Part shown: in pieces, positions 19,319-28,900 of the stretch
How positions within the stretch are numbered: position 1 is the stretch's first letter
Layout: each line of letters begins with the position of its first letter
NCBI RefSeq assembly: GCF_000090795.2
Contig: NW_003546263.1
Location: forward strand, 1 to 34,607
Reading direction: 5' to 3'
DNA: 34,607 nucleotides
From: Amphimedon queenslandica
Taxonomy: Eukaryota > Porifera > Demospongiae > Haplosclerida > Niphatidae
Made by a program: the position numbers and the translations under genes
The notes under the pieces: model-generated
What the model saw: the letters and a program-made list of their open reading frames with translations, nothing else
What the model was told of the DNA's origin: nothing
Databases searched by the model: none

Positions 19319-22300
19319 ATGAAGCTCCTTTTGCTGCTAGGAACGCTTGTCGTTCTCTCTGCAGCTTCTAACCCTAACGACCCTGCTGTACAAATGAAGC
19401 TACGAGATCTTGGACTGAACAACAGCGGTTTTGAACCAGATGGACGTAAGTAACATATTAAAATAATTGCTAATTGAGTATTACTTTTTGCTAATTTGTT
19501 AAACTTCAACCTACAGATTATGAATATCAGAGTTATGATGGTTGGTACAACAATGCCGCTCACCCTGAATGGGGCGGAGCTGATATGCCAATGGAAAGGA
19601 GAACTCCGATAGCTTATCCCGACGGTGTGTACGAGTTCGCTGGTAGAGACAGACCCAACGTGCTCATAATAGCCAACCTCACCCAGAACGGGCTCACTGG
19701 GCACCTGTCTACCACAAGGACCGGGTTTTTCATCTATTTTGGTAAATTAATTTTTTTGCATTCCATGCATAGCATCATTAAAATAATTTTAATTATTAAA
19801 ATTTTTCATAATTAGGCCAGCAAGTTGTAGAAGAGGTACTAGATGCACAAAGGCAGGGATGCATTCCAGAATACGAGTTCATTGAAGTACCAAAATGCCA
19901 TGCTCTTTACGATCGGGACTGTCGTGGAGACCGAGTCATTCCCTTCCTTCGTAACCGCTACGACTTTCAGACCGGGTACAACCCCAACAACCCTCGTATG
20001 CAGTTGAACGAGATCACCCCGTGGTTTGATGGCGGCCTTATGTATGGTCCATTCAAGGCATGGACTGATGCCATTCGTAGTTTCCAGGGAGGAGAACTCG
20101 CTGCTAATGATAATCAAGCCAATATTGCTGATCAGTTCCCACAGAGCAACGACGAACTGGGTCTGCCTTATGCTAATCCACCACCTCCAGCAAACTTCTC
20201 TTTATTTCCTGTCAATAGGTTTTGGAGTAAGTTTTATATAATTTTTAATTTTATATAATTTGTAAGTGTTGACTGTTGTCATAATTGATTATTGATTAGC
20301 ATTTTTGACCTTATGTGTGCAGCCCTTAATGCAATCTCCTCTATCATTTTTGGTATTATTAATTTTACTCTATGAGTCTATATTTAGGGAGAATGCCTTA
20401 TTTTTTTTCTCTTTTTATAGCTATTGGTAACCCACGTGGTAATGAAAACCCCTTCCTTCTGACAATGGGTGTCCTCTGGTTCCGTGTACACAACTGGTGG
20501 GCGAGGAGACTTAGGGTTTTCTACATTCAGAATCGAATGAGATACAATCTCTCCCATGAAGAATGGGAGAATGACGAATGGCTATTCAACAGGGCAAGGC
20601 AGTTCACAATCGCTACCCACCAGAAGGTAGTCTACAAGGAGTGGATGCCACTCTTCCTCCCTAGCAAATACAATGGTAATCCCAATGCCTTCCCATACAA
20701 CAATACCCCTGGTTACACCCTCTATCCCGGTGTCAGTGGATACAATCCCGGTATTAATCCACAGGTTGCTCACATCTTCCAGTCGGCTGCTATGAGGTTT
20801 GGACACACTATGGTTACTCCTGGTATATGGAGGAGATTAGGAGGTGGTAATCAGTAAGTTATTCCTCTTTTGTTATTTTTTGGCCTTCTTTCTCTAACTT
20901 CTCTTTTTTAATTGTGTCATAATGCGTTCACTCTTTATCTTTTTTTCTAATAGAACATGTGAATTTGGTCCTACTCTTTCTCCTGACTTTGCCAGGTTCT
21001 CCAATGCCTACTTGAGATATGTTACTAATAATGAGAATGTACAATTCGACACAATGACCTCCCTAATTACGAGACTCTGTAATTCCAACAATCCATACAA
21101 CAACACTGATCTTAATGACACTCTGTGCAATACCATCAACCCGGGCATCAATAGGGACGATCCATCCGCTGGTTCTTATCGAGTTGGGAATTTACATGAG
21201 AGCTATTTTGCTCCTCGTACTTGTAACCAGTTCTGGAATCCAACAGTGACCATCATGCAGACGAATGTAGACTCATTCTATCTCGGTATGGCATCTCAGC
21301 ACGCCGAGAGAGAGGACTTCATCATTACTCCTGATCTCCGTGGTTTTGTCTTTGGAGCTCTGGACCACACCCGTCGTGACCTCATGGCTCAGAATCTCCA
21401 GAGAGGGCGTGACCACGGTCTCTCCGATTATAACTCGGCTCGTATTGCGTACGGTCTCCAGCCACTCACGAGTTTCGAGGACCTTAACTCTGAGTATGGT
21501 AATAACCCAGATATTACTGACAACATCGAGAGACTGAGGGATGTATACAATAATGATATATCAAAGTGAGTCCTTCATCAAATATATGTTTTTTGAAATA
21601 AAAACAAAAAATTATAATTATTTATATGCTACATATATTTATTACTTTGTGTTTGTAGGTGTGACATATGGGCCTGCGGTCTAGCAGAGACTACTGAGGA
21701 TAATGGTCCTGGTACTTTGTTTACTGAAGTCCTCTTTGATCAGTTCATGCGCATTAGACACGCTGATAGGTTCTGGTATGAAAACTACAAGAACAACCAG
21801 TGAGTCGTTAGTTAAAAATACAACCGAGTGTTATTATATCTCTTCTCCCTCTAGTCTTTTCACTGAGGAAGAAATCAACATGATAGAGAGCGTTGACATG
21901 AAGTCCATCCTCATAGCAATCACCAACAGTATAAATGCTGATAATATACAGGACAATCCGTTCCAAGTCACAACCAACAACCAATACTGTCCACAGCCTT
22001 TCCAACTCTCAGAGTTATTCATGGACGACTGCCGTCCTCTAGAGAACTTTGATTACTATGACTCAAGCGTCTGGCAGGTACCTTTCATATGGGCCCTCGT
22101 CTTCATCTACATATTCATCATCATTGGTCTCATGTTGCTCATAGCTGAACTGAACAAGAGGCGACGTGCCAAGATCCTCTCCAGCGGCCGCAAGAGCCGA
22201 ACAAAGAAGATTGAAGGTACCGACCTCACCGATAATGATGGAGAGGTCATCGTCGCTTATGAAGAGAAGGCAGGGCTACAAGGAGTCACTCGTTATGTGA

Positions 22301-24903
22301 GTTTCAAACTCGGTCCCGAGAAACAGCTTAAGCTTTTCTATGGGGAAGAGCTCTTACGTACAGTGGACCTTAGAAACCAGACCTCAATCAATATACTCTT
22401 ACCAGTTGACAGTGAGCTGTACTTTGCTGTTAAGATCAAGAATGAGTACGATATACTCATACGCTGCAAGACGGTACATGATCGTAACGCCATCATTAAT
22501 AAGCTGAAGGAATTCCTTGAGGGCTTACAGATTGAGGTCGAGGAAGAGAGAGGAATGAAACGCGTAATGCTCCGCAACATTTTCACAAAGAAACAACGCC
22601 AGCAACTACTCGAGAACTTTTTCAAGTCTGTTTTTGCCGAAGTTGGTTCTAAACAAAATGTTGAGACCCGCACTGATATACTCGAGTGTGAGCTAACTAA
22701 AGACGAGTTTGCCGATGCCATGTCTACCAGCAAGGACTCTCTCTTTGTCGAGCAGATGTTTGCTCTGTGTGACGCTGACCAAAACGGTTTCATCTCTTTC
22801 AGAGAGTTCGCCGACATGACCGTCATATTCTCTAAAGGATCGCCCGACGAGAAACTGGAGCTGATGTTTCGCATGTACGACCTCAGCGGAGAGGGCCAAC
22901 TGGACCGAGATGAGTTTAAGAAAATGTTGAAGAGTATGATGGAACTGGTGAACGCCTCGGTCACTGGAGATCAGATGAACTCGCTTGTGGACTCCATGTT
23001 CACTGCTGCTGGTTTTGAAAATAAGCAACACCTGACTGTTGATGATTTCAAGGTATTGATGCGTGATCACAAAGAGGAGCTGAGCAATGCAAAGATCAGT
23101 GTCCAGGGTATCGAGGCCCCAGAGATTGAGGCTCCAGCCAGTAAAGAGGAGGAGGAAAGTGGTGCAGTTCCATCACGATACAAGGCAAGAGAGAACGCTA
23201 CAGCTCGTGCCCGTCGTACCATCATCAAGGCCTATGGACGTACTACAAAGCAAGACCCACGAGCACAGCAACAGCTGGAGGAGAGCCAAGTTACCCTCCA
23301 GATCAAAAAGAAATCCAAATTTACTTCAACTCCTGTCGGTCGTCGTTTTGCTGCTTTCTTGAGATGGGTCGAGAACTACAAACTACACATCTTCTACCTC
23401 TCAATGTTCTTCCTTATAACTGCAGCCATTTTTGTAGAGAGAGCCTACTACTATTCAGTCGAGCGTGAGTTTGGAGGTCTCCGCCGTATCGCTGGATATG
23501 GTGTTACTGTTACTCGTGGAGCCGCCTCTTGCATGATGTGGACATACTCGGTACTCCTCATCACTATGGCTCGTAATCTATTCACGTACCTTCGCGAGAC
23601 AATATTCAACTATTACATTCCATTTGATTCACACATCAGCTTCCACAAAGTAGTAGCCATGACCGCTCTGTTCACAACTGTAATGCATTGCATTGGTCAC
23701 GGTATCAATTTCTATCACATTGCCACTCAGACTCCCAGCGATTTGACTTGTCTCTTCAGAGAGGTCTACTTCAGGAGCCACTTCCTACCAAAGTTCTCCT
23801 ACTGGCTCTTCCTTACCATGACTGGCTTCTCCGCTTTCGTACTGACTCTGATAACTGTCATTATTTTTGTATTTGCCGTACAATATGCTCGTCGCTATGC
23901 CTTCCAGTCTTTCTGGCTCACCCATCATCTCTACATCGTGTTCTACATTCTCATGTTCCTCCACGGGTCTGGTCGTCTAGTACAGGATCCATTGTTTGGT
24001 AATTTCTTCCTTGGACCTGGTATTGTCTACGTTATCGATCGCCTCGTCAGTTTAGGACGCAGCAAGGCAGAGGTTAGCATCGTCCGTGCTGATATCCTCC
24101 CGTCTCAAGTCATTGGTATTTATTTCAAGCGCCCGCCAAGTTTCGACTATGTCGCTGGTCAGTGGGTCCGTATTGCTAGTCTTGCACAGAATCCTGGCGA
24201 GTACCATCCATTCACTCTCAGCTCCGCCCCTAATGAGGAGAATCTCAGTCTCCATATCCGTGCTGTCGGCCCATGGACTCACAACTTCCGTGAGATATGC
24301 TCCCAGAAGAAGAGTGCTGGTGATCCTCTCCCCAAGCTCTTTGTTGACGGACCTTTCGGAGAGGGACATCAGGACTGGTACAGGTTCGAAGCTGCTGTCC
24401 TTGTGGGTGGAGGAATCGGTGTAACTCCATTTGCATCCATTCTTAAAGAACTCGTCCATCGTTTCAACATAGGAGCACGCATCCAGTGCAAGAAAGTCTA
24501 CTTTATCTGGGTCACTCGCACGCAGCACCAGTTTGAGTGGATGGCTGATATCATCAAGGAGGTGGAAGAGGCTGACACGAAGCGTCTTGTTGAAGTTCAC
24601 GTATTTGTTACCCAGTTCTTTGACAAGTTTGATCTCCGTACGTCCATGCTCTATGTCGCTGAGAGGCACTTCCAGCGTCTCTCTGGTCGCTCCCTCTTTA
24701 CTGGAATGAGAGCCATCACTCATTTCGGCCGTCCAGACTTTGGTACCTTCTTTGATAGTCTTGCCGAGGAGCACAACCTCCTTCCAAAGATTGGTGTGTT
24801 CTCTTGCGGTCCTCCTGGAATGACTAATGGAGTTGAGGAGGCTTGTGCTGCCACTAATAGATACGAGGGGCCTGCCTTCATTCATCATTTCGAGAACTTT
24901 TAA
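19319..24903 (+). CDS. DUOX: Dual oxidase (DUOX), complete
   Basis: NADPH oxidase that passes electrons across the membrane and releases hydrogen peroxide outside. Seven exons: 19319-19445, 19517-19741, 19816-20226, 20421-20853, 20954-21565, 21659-21799 and 21855-24903; 1665 residues (human about 1550). Order: signal peptide (1-17); peroxidase-like ectodomain (about 45-640); first membrane helix about 725-748; PH-like region; EF-hands at about 956-967 (DADQNGFISFRE) and 992-1003 (DLSGEGQLDRDE); NOX core with heme-histidine helices (FHKVVAMTALFTTVMHCIGH; FWLTHHLYIVFY); FAD site EYHPFTLSSAP; NADPH sites LVGGGIGVTPFASIL and VFSCGPPGM; and the conserved DUOX C-terminus ending HHFENF. The ectodomain keeps the proximal-type RVHN (His278) but shows no distal HD motif. 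All membrane and catalytic NOX parts lie in one 3-kb exon. Confidence 0.97.
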
Positions 24904-25183
24904 ATGAGAACGTTATTGGGTTTTTTGGTTTTATAATTTTTGCTGCTTTTTAATTTTTTTTCATCCTTTAGAGAGTTGTTATTAGGCTTTTTGATTTGTT
25001 TTGTTTTTAATTTTTGGTAGTAATAGTCTTCAATCAAGTCAAAACTTTTGAATAATCCATTTTGCTAGTACTATAAAAGCAAAGAATGGTTAGATTCATC
25101 ATTAGTACTTTAATAGCAAAAAAAGCGTTAGATTCATCATTATCTTCTGTTAATATTAATATTTCAATTAACTACTATAATAT
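24904..25183. other. Convergent intergenic region, DUOX / MRPS28
   Basis: 280 bp of T-rich 3' UTR-like sequence. A short imperfect direct repeat (AGCAAAGAATGGTTAGATTC at 25078 and AGCAAAAAAAGCGTTAGATT at about 25115, both continuing CATCATTA) is present. No gene seen. Confidence 0.5.
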
Positions 25184-25801
25184 CTATTGAAAAATAGTTA
25201 TCGACCTATTATCATCCTCATCATTATCATCATAAATACTAGTAGTCTCATCATCATAAAAACTAGCATCCAAGTCATCATCGTCATCTTCATAAAATGT
25301 CTCATTACCAGTCTTGCTATTACTTATCAGGTTCATTTTAAATTCTCTCAACAGCCCAACCAGTTTAATCCTTGCCTCAAGGAGAGATGAGTCTTGCGGT
25401 GCTCCAAGAAAATGTGCTGACATCTCAAGGTCTTTCACAATTACTTCAACTTTAGTACCTACAACGTAAATCTCTGATCCAAATTCAGGACAAGGGACGA
25501 CTCCATGAAACTTCCCACCAAAATCAATATACAAGTTATCATCCACCACAGCGATAATCTTCCCTAGTACTTTGTGACCCACTGGAGAGGAGCCACAACT
25601 TGTTAGCAATCGAGATTTGGCCATCATCTCAGCAAAGGTTTCTTCGCCATTTGTACGATTCTCGCCCTCAGTGCTCCAACTAAGACTTCTGAATGAGACT
25701 ATGGGCCTTTTGGTGTCTCTGTATCGAGTTTGAGGTGTTGTTAAAGTCCTTAAAGAGGCTCCAAAACGACTCATAACTCCACAGGCTCTGATTGTGGCCA
25801 T
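25184..25801 (-). CDS. MRPS28: Mitochondrial small-subunit ribosomal protein MRPS28 (bS1m)
   Basis: Mitoribosome small-subunit protein with an S1-like OB fold, related to the first domain of bacterial S1. A single exon, 205 residues from the ATG at 25801 (an ATG nine codons upstream is possible). Residues 1-50 are basic and Ser/Thr-rich with few acidic residues, as in a mitochondrial presequence. The conserved core begins ETFAEMMAKSRLL and reads LGKIIAVVDDNLYIDFGGKF, then KVEVIVKDLEMSAHFLGA and LLEARIKLVGLL, matching MRPS28. The C-terminus is odd: from about residue 175 it is almost wholly Asp/Glu/Tyr/Ser (YEDDDDDLDASFYDDE), with no counterpart I know in the vertebrate protein. It is head-to-head with androglobin, with 110 bp between the starts. 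Confidence 0.9.
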   Translation of the reverse strand: MATIRACGVMSRFGASLRTLTTPQTRYRDTKRPIVSFRSLSWSTEGENRTNGEETFAEMMAKSRLLTSCGSSPVGHKVLGKIIAVVDDNLYIDFGGKFHGVVPCPEFGSEIYVVGTKVEVIVKDLEMSAHFLGAPQDSSLLEARIKLVGLLREFKMNLISNSKTGNETFYEDDDDDLDASFYDDETTSIYDDNDEDDNRSITIFQ

Positions 25802-25911
25802 GATTGTGATGACACGTGGGTGGACCACACCTACACATAACCACGCCTATCTTCTAGTTGCCTAGCAACTGAGAAAAAAAGATAAAAGAGAGAAAAACAG
25901 AGAGAATTATA
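25802..25911. promoter_or_regulatory. Very short divergent promoter, MRPS28 / androglobin
   Basis: Only 110 bp lie between the start codons, the tightest pair in the window. It contains CACGTGG at 25814-25820, an E-box-like site. The two 5' UTRs may overlap if the MRPS28 upstream ATG is used. Confidence 0.5.
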
Positions 25912-28900
25912 ATGCCTGGAAAATCTGTAGGGAGTGCTAGTAAAGCACACAGCAATAAGAAAGAGTAAGACTAGTGCTGTGACGACGTCTGATAATTTTT
26001 GTAAATTTTTAAAGAGTTGAGCCTGAGCCTGGAGTGAAGAAGATCCTGATATGGCCTGAGTGGACAGAAAGTGAAATAGCAGCTGAGAAATTTGTATGAC
26101 TTTACCCCTAGGCCATTCTCTCTTATTCAGTCTCTCCCTTTATCTCAGGATCCTGGCGGTAAAGGGAAAGATAAGTCAAAAGCTGCAGCTGCCTCTTCAT
26201 TTGCTCTGTATGAAGATCCTGATGGACAACCCCACCTCCCTCCATCTCTCTCTGGGAAACTCACCGGATGGAAAAGACCGAGTGAATACTACCAACAGGT
26301 AGACTGCAGCTGTATTTATTTGAAGGACTATTTTGTTTGAATTTTGCAGTATAAGAAATACTATAACTGTGCAGCCATGATTATTATTATTGTATAGCAC
26401 ATTTATGCATTACAAATCATTGCATAGTTATTATTATTTTTATTATTGTGGTAGACACCTCCTGTTGTTGTTTCTGATAATCAGCAAAACATTGATTTAG
26501 TGTCTTGCAATGAGCACTTACTGACAAGCAAAGTAAGGGGGGAAATAAAAGAATGAGATACTGTTATTTTCATAATGTTATTTCCTTTAGCTCATGTGCA
26601 ATATAATATCCGAGTTAAATTCATTGATATACTTGAAGTCATCGCTCCCATCACTGGCACAAGAGCAGCCTGATGCTTTGCCTCTTCCATGGCAGCCATG
26701 GCATCACATTTGTCCATGGCCTAAAGGGACGCCCACTCCAATGTATAACTCACTAGGGAAATACTGCATTAAACTATATTGGATGGTATGCGTATGTGTA
26801 TTATAATGATGGTAAATGTAATTGTGTATGTATGTACATGTATATGTTAGATATTTTAAAAATTTATAAAAAATCAAATTTTGATCGGAATCAGCTCAAA
26901 CTTGATACATAACAAGAGAACATGTATATGTATCAGAAAAAATTATAAAAATTGAAAATTCTCTCCTAGTCATTTTTGGCAAAATTTGGCCTGTGACCCT
27001 GTACTATAGTACAGGGACGTTGGTCCAATTTTTGAGTAACTTTAAAAATTCATAAAAAATTCAATTTTGATCGGAATCAGCTCAAATTTTCTACACAACA
27101 TAAGTTCATGTATACGTATCAGGAAAAATTATAAAAATAAAGAATTCCCTCCTAGTCAAATTTGGCCATTTTTGATGAAATACCCTGTGCATTGATACTG
27201 CACACTTTCGTCACCTTGAACTGTATATTATATCATTCTTTAATTCTTTTGTTCATCTCTTCTTGTCTATGTAGGGCTTATGGCGTAAAGTAACAGTTGA
27301 CGATTGCATGCCCGTTGATGCTAATGACTCATTATTGTTACCAGTAACGTCAGTCCCTGGCGAACTCTGGCCTCTACTAATCACCAAAGCATTATTGAAA
27401 GTCATCAACTTAGAGTAAGTTTTCCTAAAAATATCATTGCTATTATTTTTATTATTATTTCTATTGTTGTTATTATTATTTCTATTGTTGTTGTTATTAT
27501 TTGTATTGTTGTTTTTATTTTATTGTTGTTTTTATTTCTATTGTTGTTGTTGTTTTTATTTCTATTGTTGTTGTTGTTGTTGTTGATATAGGTGTATTGA
27601 TACTGAGTGTCCTGATGAGTGCAGTGTAGTTGAATTGTTAACTGGTTGGGTATGTGAATCATCTCCAATAGAGTGAGGGATAGGATGATGATTATATTAT
27701 TATGTACATGTATACACTGTACATGCATAGGAGTATGGATGATATGTGGTCACTGATAACTGGGTCATTGAAATTACCGAAATGGGAGAGACCAACTGAA
27801 AATGAAACCAAAAATGAAGAGGAAGGAGGAGGAGAAACCACTACAACTACTACCATTGACAATAGAGGTATAACAAATAATAATAATAATAATAATAAAG
27901 ATGATGATAATTTTTTCTCAGATTCTATTTTGCTGGTTAATTTTACCACTACTTCAGCCGAGATATTAAAGAGGTGTGGTTTGTCTTTTATCGATCCAAC
28001 CCACCCAATATTAATGACACAATGGAGAAATGAGCCGTTAGAACTGCCACCAAAAGAACCACCACTTCCCTCACTAAAAGTGAATTATTAATCACATACT
28101 CATCATACATATTGCACTTCAACAGCTCCTTGTATGTACATGCATGTATGTATGTGTTAGCATTTCTATTATTGATTTTTATTCTAATTATACTTCAGGC
28201 TCCTTATTATCTTGGTTTGAAGAACAGGCTGCATGAGCCATGGCTTCCATCTCCTCCTCCAATTAAGACCGACCACAGATCATTTGAAGTGTACTCTCCA
28301 TTCGTCGATGTGTAAGTGTATTAATTGATAGAACATGGTTAATAGAACCTGGTGTATTTTTCAACTCTTAATTATTATTATCTACTTGTATAGGTCCTCA
28401 TCATCAATTGGTCTGATGTGGATTGATCTTGATGACTATGTATCTATTTTTAAGTAAATCATACATACACATATATATATATATTTTTAATTTTTTGTTA
28501 TTTATAGAGAATTGAGATTATTTAGGAAGCAAGAGTCATTTGATCACAGTCATTCATCTAGTGAACTATCAGTAAAGAAAAGGTGTATTATGACAATCAT
28601 AATTATTAATTAATATTTTAGTTGACAACGGCCAATTCTGTTGTACCTCCTCCAACTGCTGGTAGTGTTAAGAAGGGAGTATCAAACACTCAAATAGCTA
28701 AAGTACACATTTTGATTTCTTTTATTATAATTATTATTGATATTTATACGTACAGGTTCCTGTTTTTGATATTATTTGTATCCTTTTACTCGTAAAAAAT
28801 TAATGAAATTTAAGTCTCCCAAATGTACATTGTTATTTTTCTTAAAATTCATATCATTATAGTTGTTGACAGTTGTCAGCCAATTAATTTATTGATAAGT

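Noticed and set aside
22338-22964. 208-codon minus-strand open frame
   Set aside because: Antisense to the DUOX PH-like and EF-hand region; Ser-rich composition typical of a shadow frame.
24052-24888. Long open frame of 278 codons on the minus strand
   Set aside because: It is exactly antisense to the conserved FAD/NADPH part of DUOX and matches no family; it arises from the codon bias of the sense gene.
27405-27949. Minus-strand frames rich in Asn/Ile/Lys and Ser/Val
   Set aside because: Produced by the (ATT/GTT)n tract and by the antisense of ADGB exon 8.
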